Assembly (NCBI GenBank): GCA_024036415.1
Contig: JAMWET010000826.1
Coordinates: 67,501-131,500 of the forward strand
Source of the DNA: Prochilodus magdalenae
Taxonomy: Eukaryota; Chordata; Actinopteri; Characiformes; Prochilodontidae
Direction: 5' to 3'
Length of the DNA: 64,000 nucleotides
The translations under genes were made by a program, and so were the position numbers. The stretch's first letter is position 1, and every line of letters starts with the position of its first letter. Under the pieces are notes generated by a model. It saw nothing but the letters and a program-made list of their open reading frames with translations. It was not told the DNA's origin and did not search any database. Shown here one piece after another: positions 37,886 through 50,645 of the stretch.

Positions 37886-38330
37886 ACAGCAGCACCATCT
37901 GCAGGAGCCTGAAGTTTGCCCACGCAAACTGAGCTTATTATATTGTTGTTGTTTTTCATTTCTTTCTCTCGTACTGCCTTCCATCAGCAGCAATCCCATT
38001 ACAGTGTGACGTTCAGTCAGATGAGCCTGCTCTGTATCCCGAGCCGAAGCTAATCAAAAAGCTAAGCAATGGTTGCTCTCTCTTTCCATCTCTCTCTCTC
38101 TTTCCCTTTTGTCTCTCTCTCTCTGTCTCTGGTTTTGGGTCTGCAGAGCGCTCGGTTCCAGCCTCATCACTGCCATGCTTAATTACTCCCCCAGAGCAGA
38201 AGCATCGGGCCGTTAATCTCGGAGGAGGATCAGGACCACCGGACACACTCCATCACCATGTCTGAAGGGTGCATATGTCTGCGGGTGAGGTAGCAGGATG
38301 AGAGAGGAAAGGTGTGAAATCGCTATTTAT
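37886..38330. other. Intron 2 sequence with short CT run
   Basis: CT-rich at 38073-38128. GC-balanced CTTAATTACTCCCCCAG and GCCGTTAATCTCGG at 38180-38220 could be regulatory. Nothing else seen. Confidence 0.3.
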
Positions 38331-39130
<800 letters not shown>

Positions 39131-39234
39131 ATTAAAGTAAATAGATGAAGTGTCATAGTAAAGTGTTGCATCACCCTGAAGAAGTGATGGAATGCCAGTC
39201 CTCCAAATGTAATTCCCTCAGATAATGTTTACAC

Positions 39235-39905
39235 AGAAACACCTCCTAAACCCCATCAACCTCATAGCAACACCGTAGCAACTACACGATACCATAGCAA
39301 CCGCTTAGATAACAACCACCTGGGTAGCTAGCAATAATCTATTAACACCCTAACAACAAGCTTGGACCAATACCCAAAACTTAGGAAACACCATACAATA
39401 TCCTAGTAGCAACCTAGCAACCACCTGGAATACCATCACTGCCTGGTGTTCCTATAGGTGTTTCATTAGACTGAGATTTGGTGGCTGTGAAATTGTGTAA
39501 CTACATCAAACACCACAGCAACCACATAGCAGCATCTCAGCAACAACCTTAGTTCATAATACCATAGCAACAACTTTGGATGCCCTAACTACTACTTAAC
39601 CACATGCTAGGAGCCACCATCACCACCACTGGGATCAACATTATAACAATCGCTATAGCAACAATGGAACAACACCCTCATAGGAACACTGAAACAACAC
39701 CCTCGCAAGCATTAGAGCAATCACCTGGAATACCATAGCAACAACCTAACAACATCCTAATAGCCACCATCACCACCACCTGGAACACCATAGCAACCAC
39801 CTAACAAGACCATAACAACTTACAGAGCAACCACCTGAAATTCCATACCAACGACCTATCAACAAACTGATAGCCACCATCACAACCACCTGAAACGACC
39901 CCGGA
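39235..39905. repeat. Decayed CATAGCAACCACCTGGAATAC minisatellite
   Basis: Irregular repeats of ACCATAGCAACAACCTAAC and CACCATCACCACCACCTGG type. The consensus matches the array at 5990-7500, but units are far more diverged. A further small piece lies at 40645-40735. Confidence 0.75.
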
Positions 39906-40488
39906 AACCGTCAACAGGAGCGAAGTGCTAAAGCTGCACGATTGTGAATCATACCGAATCAAATCCAAGGAATCACTTTAAATCCTATAAAGCATAATGA
40001 ATCTTTAAAGAGTCGTTTACTGCAGAATCCTAATCAAACTGAACCACTGTGAGTTGAAAGACTGACACCCTTAAAATGCGTGTGTGGCAGGAGAGTCTCT
40101 CCCATCATCAATAAATCATCAGAGCGCTCCAGCCGTGATCTTTCTCCAAAGCCCGTCTCCCAACGTGAGCTGTTTCCGTGAGCCAGCGGTTCAAATGCTA
40201 CCTCGCTGCATGCTGACCACACCCCCCGAGCCTGAGGGGTCCTTCACCACTTTCAGCCTGATAAGCACTTTCCCAGAGGATCAGCTCGGTCCGAAAATAG
40301 TCCAACACCATAAAGTCCATAGAGGAGCATAAACGAGCTGAGCTGAGATCCCCACACTTACAGACGAGGAAGCAAAACCAGCTTCAGCCTCAGTTAGCAC
40401 TGCATGTCCCTGGACGCTGGTCCTGCACAGTGCATATAGCTCAAGTCTCTCTACAGTACTATTCTTAGCTGGTAGAGTGAGCATCACA
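39906..40488. other. Intron 2 sequence, nothing recognised
   Basis: No array or transposon. Short ORFs on both strands overlap. Confidence 0.3.
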
Positions 40489-40497
40489 TTGAGCTCT

Positions 40498-40560
<63 letters not shown>
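40489..40560. repeat. (CT)n microsatellite
   Basis: About 30 CT dinucleotides with two TTT interruptions. Confidence 0.95.
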
Positions 40561-40564
<4 letters not shown>

Positions 40565-40799
40565 TAAAGATTCATCCTTGTATAGATCTAATTTTGAATC
40601 TACACTTGTTAGCCAGGACTCTTCTTGCTGATGTAATCAACTACCAGATATACCACAGCAATCACCTAACAACACCCTCACAACCACCAGAGCAAACCAC
40701 CTAACAACATCATAGCAACCACCAGGAACACCGCATCAGAAACAGTGCACCATGTGAAGAAATCAACAGACATCACTGATCTTTCAACAAGGCTGATGT

Positions 40800-42365
40800 C
40801 ATTTCCTATGTGTGAAATATCGTATGTAATGGATAAAGGAATGAATGGGTGAAGGAACAATATTGGTGTATGGATAAAGGAATGAATGGGTGAAGGAACA
40901 ATGTGATGGATAAAGGAATGAATGGGTGAAGGAACAATGTTGGTGTATGGTAAAGAAATGAATGGGTGAAGGAACAATGTTGGTGTATGGTAAAGGAATG
41001 AATGGGTGAAGGAACACTGTTGGTGTATGGATAAAGGAATGAATGGGTGAAGGAACAATGTTGGTGTATGGTAAAGGAATGAATGGGTGAAGGAACACTG
41101 TTGGTGTATGGATAAAGGAATGAATGGGTGAAGGAACAATGTTGGTGATAAAGGAATGAATGGGTGAAGGAACAATGTTGGTGAATGGATAAAGGAATGA
41201 ATGGGTGAAGGAACAATGTGATGGATAAAGGAATGAATGGGTGAAGGAACAATGTTGGTGATGGATAAAGGAATGAATGGGTGAAGGAACAATGTTGGTG
41301 ATGATAAAGGAATGAATGGGTGAAGGAACACTGTTGGTGAATGGATAAAGGAATGAATGGGTGAAGGAACAATGTTGGTGATGGATAAAGGAATGAATGG
41401 GTGAAGAAACAATGTTGGTGAATGGATAAAGGAATGAATAGGTGAAGGAACAACGTTGGTGATGGATAAAGGAATGAATGGGTGAAGGAACAATGTTGGT
41501 GATGGATAAAGGAATGAATGGGTGAAGAAACAATGTTGGTGAATGGATAAAGGAATGAATGGGTGAAGGAACAATGTTGGTGATGGATAAAGGAATGAAT
41601 GGGTGAAGGAACAATGTTGGTGAATGGATAAAGGAATGAATAGGTGAAGGAACAATGTTGGTGATGGATAAAGGAATGAATGGGTGAAGGAACAATGTTG
41701 GTGATGGATAAAGGAATGAATGGGTGAAGAAACAATGTTGGTGAATGGATAAAGGAATGAATGGGTTAAGGAACAATGTTGGTGTATGGATAAAGTAATG
41801 AATGGATGAAGGAACAATGTTAGTGTATGGATAAAGGAATGAATGGATGAAGTAACAATGTTGGTGTATGGATAAAGGAATGAATGGGTAAAGGAACAAT
41901 GTTGGTGATGGATAAAGGAATAAATTGGTGAGGGAACAATGTTGGTGTATGGATAAAGTAATGAATGGGTGAAGGAACAATGTTGGTGATGGATAAAGGA
42001 ATGAATGGGTGAAGGAACAATGTTGGTGATGGATAAAGGAATGAATGGGTGAAGAAACAATGTTGGTGAATGGATAAAGGAATGAATGGGTTAAGGAACA
42101 ATGTTGGTGTATGGATAAAGTAATGAATGGATGAAGGAACAATGTTAGTGTATGGATAAAGGAATGAATGGATGAAGTAACAATGTTGGTGTATGGATAA
42201 AGGAATGAATGGGTAAAGGAACAATGTTGGTGATGGATAAAGGAATAAATTGGTGAGGGAACAATGTTGGTGTATGGATAAAGTAATGAATGGGTGAAGG
42301 AACAATGTTGGTGTATGGATAAAGTAATGAATGGGTGAAGGAACAATGCTGGTGATGGATGAATA
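40800..42365. repeat. 40-bp minisatellite array 1 (GGATAAAGGAATGAATGGGT unit)
   Basis: About 39 units of GGATAAAGGAATGAATGGGT plus GAAGGAACAATGTTGGTGAT. Unit length varies from 37 to 42 because the junction reads GTGAT, GTGTAT or GTGAAT. A variant block (GGGTTAAGG, then AGTAATGAATGGATG, TTAGTG, AAATTGGTGAGGG) occurs twice, about 41764-41935 and 42088-42260, so stretches of several units have been copied together. Stop-free minus frames reach 525 codons and are not genes. Confidence 0.97.
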
Positions 42366-42590
42366 AAGGGAATCAAAGGGAGACAGGTGGCTACAGACAG
42401 GAGGTCTAGCTTACTAGCTGTTGGTTATGCTGGTTAGCTTTAGCTTGCTAAGTGTCTCTGACTGACTGAAACGATTTGTGTGGGCGTGGCCAGAAACATC
42501 AGCCTTGTGATTGGCCAGGGGAATGCTTACATAAGCATTATCCAAGATTAGGCCCACCCAGTTTACATGGAGAGGAGGGAAATATGGTGA
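42366..42590. repeat. Flank copy 1 of the duplicated minisatellite block
   Basis: GAATCAAAGGGAGACAGGTG through AGGCCCACCCAGTTTACATG is repeated, over 90% alike by eye, at 44641-44840, 2275 bp further on. Confidence 0.9.
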
Positions 42591-43345
42591 AGTGTATCAG
42601 TGATTTACTTGAGGTGTTCAACAGACCATCCTTCAGATCTAGCTTCATTAGATCCACCTCATTACTAAGTACACACATTTAGCTTCCCTGCGTCTTCCAA
42701 CTCCGGCCGCTAGTTGATCCTGATTTATGGAAAATTCCCAGCCTCTTTTAATTCAACACTTTATTACACTTATGTAATCAAAACCATTCATTTCATCTAG
42801 TGCCTGCTGGAAAGTTGTGATAGATGACGAGGCCTTATATGTAGTGGGAGGTGGGGGAGTTCCGAGTCAGCCGATCAGCCTAATGAGTGACTGCACGCAC
42901 CTGTCACCCTCTAAAGCGTTTTCCTCTTTATCGCCCTTTGTGTCTCAGTGGGTTGTTGAAAAGCAGAGCCCGCAGCAAGCCTGAATAAAGGCCTCAGAGG
43001 AGGAGCGCCGGGCTCAAAGCCTTTTAGCACAAACGGAGCATCCTGCTTTGCTTTCTTCATTAATCCAACTGACGGCCTGTTTCGACTAATGAACACCAAA
43101 GCATTGATGTTGTTTCCTGTCGGCAGAAAGTGACTGAAAGGGGTCTTGGGTCCTCGAGGAGTTCCTGGAACTTCTCATTAAGCAGGGTTCTGTTCGAGGC
43201 ATTGTATAATGAAACATCTTTTAATGCTAAGTGTTCGGCAGTGCAGGTACGGGGTAAGGTAATCAGCCGTGGATTTAAGTGGCATTATTGTGAAGGAATA
43301 ATAGGAAATCATGCATGTGTTCAGTCACAGGCGGCATGTTTCTCT
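42591..43345. other. Intron 2 sequence between the duplicated arrays
   Basis: Unique-looking and GC-balanced, with no exon recognised. 42880-43110 has some appearance of conserved non-coding sequence. Confidence 0.3.
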
Positions 43346-44640
43346 AGCAAGGATAGAGCAACCAGGTGCCAGGGCATTGATTGTTGGGATATGGATAAAT
43401 AATAAACCAATGAAGGAACAATATTGGTGATGGATAAAGGAATGAATGGGTGAAGGAACAATGTTGGTGATGGATAAAGGAATGAATGGGTGAAGGAACA
43501 ATATTGGTGATGGATAAAGGAATGAATGGGTGAAGGAACAATGTTGGTGATGGATAAAGGAATGAAGGGGTGAAGGAACAATGTTGGTGATGGATAAAGG
43601 AATGAAGGGGTGAAGGATCAATGTTGGTGATGGATAAAGGAATGAAGGGGTGAAGGAACAATGTTGGTGATGGATAAAGGAATGAATCAATGAAGGATGA
43701 ATGTTGGGGATGGGTAAAGGAATGAATGAAGGAACAATCTTGGTGTATGGATAAAGGAATAAATGGAGGAAGGAACAATGTTAATGATGGATAAAGGAAT
43801 GAATGAATGAAGGATCAATGTTGGTGATGGATAAAGGAATGAATGGATGAAGGAACAATGTTGGTGATGGATAAAGGAATGAATGGGTGAAGGAACAATG
43901 TTGGTGATGGATAAAGGAATGAATGGGTGAAGGAACAATGTTGGTGATGGATAAAGGAATGAATGGGTGAAGGAACAATGTTGGTGATGGATAAAGGAAT
44001 GAATGGGTGAAGGAACAATGTTGGTGATGGATAAAGGAATGAATGGGTGAAGGAACAATATTGGTGATGGATAAAGGAATGAATGGGTGAAGGAACAATG
44101 TTGGTGATGGATAAAGGAATGAATGGGGTGAAGGACCAATGTTGGTGTGATGGATAAAGGAATGAATGGGTGAAGGAACAATATTGGTGATGGATAAAGG
44201 AATGAATGGGTGAAGGAACAATGTTGGTGATGGATAAAGGAATGAATGGGTGAAGGAACAATGATGGTGATGGATAAAGGAATGAATGGGTGAAGGAACA
44301 ATGTTGGTGATGGATAAAGGAATGAATGGGTGAAGGAACAATGATGGTGATGGATAAAGGAATGAATGGGTGAAGGAACAATGTTGGTGATGGATAAAGG
44401 AATGAATGGGTGAAGGAACAATGTTGGTGATGGATAAAGGAATGAATGGGTGAAGGAACAATGTTGGTGATGGATAAAGGAATGAATGGGTGAAGGAACA
44501 ATGTTGGTGATGGATAAAGGAATGAATGGGTGAAGGAACAATGATGGTGATGGATAAAGGAATGAATGGATGAAGGAACAATGATGGTGATGGATAAAGG
44601 AATGAATGGGTGAAGGAACAATGCTGGTGATGGATGAATG
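43346..44640. repeat. 40-bp minisatellite array 2
   Basis: About 31 units, nearly all exactly 40 bp and closely alike, in contrast to array 1. The left edge follows GAGCAACCAGGTGCCAGGGC, a sequence seen again at 44907-44925 on the right of the duplicated flank. Confidence 0.97.
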
Positions 44641-44930
44641 AAGGGAATCAAAGGGAGACAGGTGGCTACAGACAGGAGGTCTAGCTTGCTAGCTGTTGGT
44701 TATGCTGATTAGCTTTAGCTTGCTAAGTGTCTCTGACCGAAACGGTTTGTGTGGGCGTGGCCAGAAACATCAGCCTTGTGATTGGCCAGGGGAATGCTTG
44801 CGTAAGCATTACCCATGATTAGGCCCACCCAGTTTACATGATGAAGTGTATCAGTGATTTATTATTTCGATGGTTTGATGGTTGCTCTATTATTCTATTT
44901 ATGATAGAGCAACCAGGTGCCAAGGCAGTA
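44641..44930. repeat. Flank copy 2 of the duplicated minisatellite block
   Basis: Matches 42366-42590, then continues to GATAGAGCAACCAGGTGCCA, which matches the left edge of array 2 at 43346. Confidence 0.88.
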
Positions 44931-45019
44931 CAGCCGAATAGACAATATTGTTCAGACTGGGGCTAGGATATGAGCCACCGTTGGGGTTAGAACCAGTGTT
45001 GGGGGGTTGGGATTTGGGC

Positions 45020-45635
45020 CACTTGCACAAATAGCTGCACCCAGAAGGAACCAACCCATAGGGTCGAAACTTGGTGGGTAGGTTTGACATTGTGGGGCAT
45101 GCACATGATTCAAGTTTCAGGCTAGACTGTGAACGTGGCATAAGCTAGGACGGGCCTTATCGCTGTACCTGACTGACCCAACAGCCACCATTGTGGACAT
45201 CCAGTGAGCAGTGGTGTCCTCCATGAGTCATCCTGTTAGTGCAGCACCATTGGCTGCACAGGGCATGCAGACCGTCACGGTGGCTGCCTTTAACACCACG
45301 TCACCGTCACCAAAGACTGCAGTGGTGTCGTACCAGACTGTCATGGAGTGACTCAGAATGGCAGCGGGTCATCTTCAGTGACGAGTCTCGGTGATGATGT
45401 CCAACCAATCCGCGTGTGGAGGTTTGTTGTCACATGTCACACGTCCAGAAGGCCTGGTGTCACTCCACCTCCACCCCATACCGCACCATCTGTGTCAGAA
45501 TATTCAAGCTGCATGGGATGGATTATCACAGGACACCATTAGGAACCTCTACAACTCCATGCTGAGACGTCACAGCATGTCTCCCTTCCTGGATTATCTA
45601 ACAGCACTGGGGCAGCACTGTCTTTTCATCCGATA
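45020..45635 (+). mobile_element. Tc1-like family A remnant
   Basis: Plus strand holds CATGGAGTGACTCAGAATGG then CATCTTCAGTGACGAGTC (SDSEW / FSDES region), the internal join, and CAAGCTGCATGGGATGGATT with ATTAGGAACCTCTACAACTC. Both ends are decayed. Confidence 0.75.
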
Positions 45636-45764
45636 GAACCAAATAAAAAAGCCTACAAAGGACTGAGAGAGGAACAGGAGGAGTCAGTAACTTCCAGCAA
45701 AGTCTGAGGCATTACAGTCAGCACTGAAAGGCTAGGGCAGATAGATGTGCCAATCAAAGCCTGA

Positions 45765-45935
45765 CAGTTAGAGAGGGAGAGAGAGATAGCGAGAGACAGA
45801 GAGATAGCGACGGCGAGAGAGAGTGAGAGAGAGAGAGAAAGAGATAGAGAGAGAGATAGCGAGTGACAGAGAGATAGCAACGGCGAGAGAGAGTGAGAGA
45901 GAGAGAGAGAGAGATAGATAGCGACGGAGAGAGAG

Positions 45936-46024
<89 letters not shown>

Positions 46025-46187
46025 GAGAGAGAGAGATAGCGAGAGACAGAGAGAGAGAGAGAGAGAGAGCGACGGAGAGAGAGATAGCGAGAGAGAGAGA
46101 GCGAGAGAGAGAAAGAGAGAGAGAGAAAGAAAGAGAGAGAGATAGTGGCGGAGAGAGAGAGAGAGAGAGAGAAAGCGAGAGATAGCG

Positions 46188-46232
<45 letters not shown>

Positions 46233-46250
46233 GAGAGATAGAGAGATAGC

Positions 46251-46281
<31 letters not shown>

Positions 46282-46315
46282 CGAGAGAGAGATAGCCAGA
46301 GAGAGATAGAGAAAG

Positions 46316-46360
<45 letters not shown>

Positions 46361-46414
46361 TAGTGACAGAGAGAGAGAGAAAGAGAAAGAGAGAGACAGT
46401 GACAGAGAGAGAGA

Positions 46415-46462
<48 letters not shown>

Positions 46463-46549
46463 TAGTGACAGAGAGAGAGAGATAGTGACAGAGAGAGAGA
46501 GAAAGAGAAAGAGAGAGACAGTGACAGTGACAGAGAGAGAGATAGCGAC

Positions 46550-46602
<53 letters not shown>
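45765..46602. repeat. 0.84-kb (GA)n tract with GATAGCGACGG interruptions
   Basis: GA repeats broken at intervals by GATAGCGA(C/G) words, indicating copying of longer blocks. Two parts (46330-46420 and 46440-46530) are nearly the same. Confidence 0.95.
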
Positions 46603-47029
46603 TTGCTGCTCATTTGTTTTCCTCAGCTCATCTAATCTAGCCAATGGCAGGAAGAGAAACCGCATGCTCGACGTGCATTGGATGGATTAAACTTTTTAAT
46701 GAAGAGGCTGATTTCCTGAGGTCATCCAAGTCCCTCCATTACCGAGTGCCTCCATTAACTCTGTAACTTGAACTAATTCCAAGCACAAAATGCACAAACA
46801 AATCAGATTAGCATCGCTGGACTGTCCCCCAAAACCCTTCAGACAAACTCTGCTGTCTGACCATCACAGTGCTGGGAGGAGAAGGCGCGCTGGTAGCTGT
46901 CCATGGTGCTTAAACCCACAGCTTAACCGAGTCTGCATGCACCTTGGACCACCCTACAGAGTCCTGCTGGTGACATCCTTTCCCAGTGCAACCAACGTCT
47001 GGCCACTACCTACTGAGTATGTAGGGCTG
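46603..47029. other. Intron 2 sequence, nothing recognised
   Basis: No exon or array. Confidence 0.3.
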
Positions 47030-47560
47030 GTGTGAGTGGATCAGATACAGCAGTGCCTCTGGACACTTCAGTGTCACTGCTGGACTGAGAATCATCCACC
47101 AACCAAAACTGTCCAGACAACAGTGTCCTGTGGGCAGCGTCCTGTGGGCAGCGTCCTGTGGGCAGTGTCTTGTGGGCAGCGTCCTGTGGGCAGCGTCCTG
47201 TAGGCAGCGTCCTGTGACCACTGATGAAGGAGCAGAGGATGACCAACACTGCACTGTGCAGCAGCAGATGAGCTATCGCCTTTGACTGTCCATCTACAAG
47301 GTGGACCAGCAAGGTTGGAGTGTAATAGAGTGGACAGTGAGTGGACACAGTGTCTGAAAACGTCAGTGTCACTGCAGTGCTGAGGATGATCCACCACCCA
47401 TGTCACACCTGCTCTGTGGTAGTCCAGACCATGGAGGAACAGGGTAATACAGTACACAGAGAAACAGATGGACTACAGTCTGGTCCTGTAGAACTACAGA
47501 GTGTCCTGTATGGTCAGTGGAGCTAATAAGATGGACAGTGAGTGTAGCTAGAAGGAGATG
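47030..47560. repeat. Dispersed fish repeat with an internal 14-bp minisatellite
   Basis: GAGTGGATCAGATACAGCAG, GACTGAGAATCATCCACCAA, GAGTGGACAGTGAGTGGAC and CAGTGCTGAGGATGATCCAC follow in the order of an abundant ostariophysan repeat I recall. In it GCGTCCTGTGGGCA has expanded to about seven copies at 47134-47215. The element ends about 70 bp from the kcnk2 exon 2 donor. Confidence 0.65.
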
Positions 47561-47629
47561 AAGTGGTTGGTGGGTGTATATATGAATTACAGTGTGACTG
47601 TTGTAAGGTGTGTGTGCTGTTGGCCTTAC

Positions 47630-47940
47630 CTTCACCAAGTCCTCCAGCTCGGTTTGGTTGACACATGGGTGGTCAATGAGGAACTGGAGCTTTTGGCTGA
47701 GGATGGCCAGTTTGTGCGAGCTCTCATGGGGCTGCTCCAAAGCTTTGAAGACAGTGGCTCCTACGATCAAGTACAGCACCACCAGCAGGAAAACCGTCAG
47801 CACCGTCTTCCACCTCATGACGCTGAAGCGTGGCTCGAAGTCTTCCGGCGAGTTCAGCACCACGGGCTTGGCGGAGAACGAAAGGCGGGGCTTGGAGTTG
47901 TGGGCGGCAGCTTTAGGGTCCAGAAGATCAGGAGCGGCCA
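47630..47940 (-). CDS. kcnk2: kcnk2 (TREK-1) coding exon 2: N-terminus, TM1 and extracellular cap
   Basis: Minus strand, 311 nt. With an A from exon 1 it encodes residues 1-104, beginning [20 protein letters not shown], which is nearly the same as the known TREK-1 N-terminus. Met42 in FSVMRWKTV is at the same position as the internal alternative start known in mammalian TREK-1. TM1 is about residues 44-64 ([19 protein letters not shown]), followed by the family motif KALEQPHE and the cap helices. Cys93 (HPCVN) is the cap cysteine that links the two subunits, and N95QT is a glycosylation sequon. The acceptor is CCTTCCTCTTTCACAG before TGGCC, and the donor is AAG followed by GTAAGG. Residues 30-40 ([11 protein letters not shown]) are the least conserved, as expected. 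Kcnk10 and kcnk4 are excluded by the AAPDLLDPK start. Confidence 0.96.
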
Positions 47941-48400
47941 CTGTGAAAGAGGAAGGAGGGTAAGTGAAAGAGGTCAGTGGATAGAGGGATGGATAGAGGG
48001 ATGGATGTATATGGTGGATGAATTTAAACTCCGAAACCACATGGAGAAGTTAGTACAACCTTCATAAAGACCTGGACCAGGTTTTGGGGATTTGGGTGAC
48101 TATTGACTTCTATTGTTTAGAGGCAACCTTCTCAAGTAGATCCAGGTTTAAACAACTGAGGCCAACTTTGGACCAAAAGTGGAAAACCGGGAAAAGTGGA
48201 GAACCCATGCAAACTTTGAACTACGCCTTTGATTATTTGGCCATTGCTCTTGATTATGTGCTAATGGCACATGCAACCCTAGCTAATATCTAGAAGCACG
48301 GCTAATGTGGCTAATGAGCTAAAGTACATCTATTCAACGCTCACATTTCAGGCCTATTTTCTAGACGGCTGTTTTGTAAAAGCGAGTCTGTAGTCTTACT
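47941..48400. other. Intron 1 sequence next to the exon 2 acceptor
   Basis: GATG-type short repeat at 47990-48010. No other feature. Confidence 0.4.
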
Positions 48401-48415
48401 CGGCTTCCACTTCCA

Positions 48416-49860
48416 ATGTCGGCTTTCCGAGCATTTGGAACTACAGTGATAGAGGACTTCAGGACGCAGGAGAGAGTGCACACCCCCATCACCATCAATG
48501 GGGCCGCTGTAGAGAGGGTCAGCAGCTTGAAGTTCCTCGGTGTTCACATCACAGAGGAACTCACATGGTCTGAACACACCACACGGGTGGTGAAGAAGGC
48601 ACAACAGCGCCTCTTTTTCCTCAGACGGCTGAGGAGGTTTGGCATGGACCCCTGCATCCTCAGAACATTCTACACATGTGCTGTGGAGAGCATCTTAACT
48701 GGCTCCATCACCACCTGGTATGGGAACTGCACTGCTAGCGAGCGGAAAGCTTTGCAGAGGGTGGTGCGGACAGCTCAGTACATCACCTCCTGGATTTATA
48801 CACCAGCCGCTGCCTGAGGAAAACCAGGAGGGTTCTGAAGGACTCCACCCACCCAAGCCACTGTCTGTTCTCACAGCTGCCGAGTGGGAGGAGGTTCCGA
48901 AGTATAAAGTCCAGAACCAGCCGACTCTGAGTTTCTTCCCCCGAGTCATCAGGCTACTGAACAGCCAGTAGTGCTGATGCACCGGTATATGGACCTGGTT
49001 CAGCACATCCCACCTATATCATCTAAACGATGATCTCCATGGACAATCATCACTCCGCCCTTACATTAGCATATTATACTGCACATATAGACTGACCTAC
49101 TGTTATCCTCCATCCATAGTGTATATCTGTAGGGCATGTATATATACACATCAATATCCCATGCCCTGTATATACCCTGCATCTCCCATCTACCTCAGCC
49201 TTACCATAGTGCTATATGGTAATGTGTACATCTGCATACATCATAGTTTTTATTCATAACTTTTATTCATAACTGTAAATTAGTGTAAACAGAGATTATT
49301 GTATATATGTCACACCCTGCCGTGTCCTGTCCATGTTTCTGTTTTATCTGGCTTCCTGTTTCTGCCATGTCCATATGCGGTCTGTCACTCTGTTCCATGT
49401 GCTTCTGTTTGTTTTGGTCATGTGCTCCTCCTGTCTCCGCCCTCTAGTCAGGTCCCTTGTTTCTAGCCCCGCCCCTTCCCAGGTGTCTCTCGTTGGCTCT
49501 TGTTGTTTTAAACCCCATGTTGTGCCCTTTGTTCTTGTTGGGTGTTGTGTCTCCCTGCCGGTGTCAGTAATTTGCCTCCCTGTCTGTTACTCTCATTCCT
49601 TTGTCCGTCGGTTTTGCCTGGTTATGGTTTTTGTTGCCCTGTTTCTTTGGTTTTTGGTTTTTCCTCTGTTAGTTTGTCATTAAATCACTTGCGCTTGTAT
49701 CCTGCCCCCACGTCCGGTTCCTGTGCCCCATATATTTGCCCCAATATATTTATTATCTAATGTATATTTTTTATATTCAAGTACTGTAAGGGACTACGCA
49801 CCTGTGAAAATGTGATGTGACAAAGCTGATTTGATTTGAACATCGTTCGCAGGCTGAGGA
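48416..49860 (+). mobile_element. L2-like LINE, 3' end of reverse transcriptase ORF and 3' tail
   Basis: The plus strand encodes the C-terminal part of a non-LTR retrotransposon ORF2. Recognisable motifs are SSLKFLGVHITEELTW, KKAQQRLFFLRRLRRFG, ESILTGSITTWYGNC and ERKALQRVVRTAQ. After about 48785 the frame shifts and continues as CLRKTRRVLKDSTHPSH and FSQLPSGRRF-like sequence. The 3' part ends TGTGACAAAGCTGATTTGAT, the usual L2-type tail. It is 5' truncated and dead. Its AT-rich tail is interrupted by the insertion at 49308-49735. Confidence 0.85.
49308..49735 (+). mobile_element. Unclassified repeat inserted in the LINE tail
   Basis: TGCC/TGTTTC-rich sequence starting near CACACCCTGCCGTGTCCTG and ending near CACGTCCGGTTCCTGTGCCC breaks the AT-rich LINE tail. 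I recall similar sequence as a common teleost repeat but cannot name its class. Small ORFs here are not genes. Confidence 0.5.
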
Positions 49861-50345
49861 TAAAATCTCACTAGCCGCTCTCCGAGTTCTCCCGGTCTTT
49901 CTGGCACACCAGTGAAAAATGTCACATATTTACATAAGAGCTGCTTAAATAATGAACGGTACTGCCATGCTGTCTGTGTCCTATTAAAGCAGAACCGGTC
50001 CCTAGGAAAGTCAAACAGCTCATCATGCTATGGGGGTTATGCACGAGATCAGGTTGTGAAAGCTAACCGCGTGAATCTTGCAGCAGATCTTAATGTATGG
50101 TGGCGTGACTAATGAAAGCCTTTCTGAGAATTCTCCTTAGTGATGGTATGAGCCGTGAAGACCCTGGGCTGAGGAGAAAACCACAAGACCCCAGAACAGA
50201 CCACTCAGAGCGGACGTCAGTTAAAACTTTGTAGAAGCCAACACATGCAGGACCCAGTCATTTATTTAACATGAGTTGGGATGTGCATATGGATGAAATA
50301 GCATGATGTTCAGGAACTGTGTTGAGCTGACTTCTGTATTATGGT
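49861..50345. other. Intron 1 sequence, nothing recognised
   Basis: No array, transposon or exon seen. Confidence 0.3.
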
Positions 50346-50645
50346 GTGCAGAGTGGTGTTAAGAACAACATGAGAGTAAAGATCACTGCCAGCCTCCAGG
50401 ACTCCAGGAAACTGACAGGGAAGCTCAACACCGATCTGTCTCACCCTGGACACGACATTTTCCAAGTCCTCCCCTCCGGCAGGCACTACAGGACCCTGTA
50501 CACCAAGACAGCCAGACACAGGAGCAGCTTCTATCCTCAGGCCACCACCTTCATCATCATCAGCTGGATGAACACTCAGTGTTCACCGCGTTCACTCACA
50601 TCCCAGATTATACATTACACCCTATTCCCCATACATGTGCACTAA
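50346..50645 (+). mobile_element. LINE ORF2 extreme C-terminal fragment
   Basis: Reads DIFQVLPSGRHYRTLYTKTA then RHRSSFYPQATTFI, a typical ending of L2/Rex-type LINE proteins, followed by a 3' tail that has expanded into the next repeat. Confidence 0.65.

Noticed and set aside
40800..42376. 525-codon minus-strand ORF (and others over 250 codons at 43344-44651)
   Set aside because: It follows the 40-bp minisatellite exactly. All three frames are open because the unit has no stop in any frame on this strand. No domain or start context.
48416..48817. A host gene for the 133-codon plus-strand ORF
   Set aside because: Clear non-LTR retrotransposon ORF2 sequence, 5' truncated, with a frameshift and an L2-type tail.
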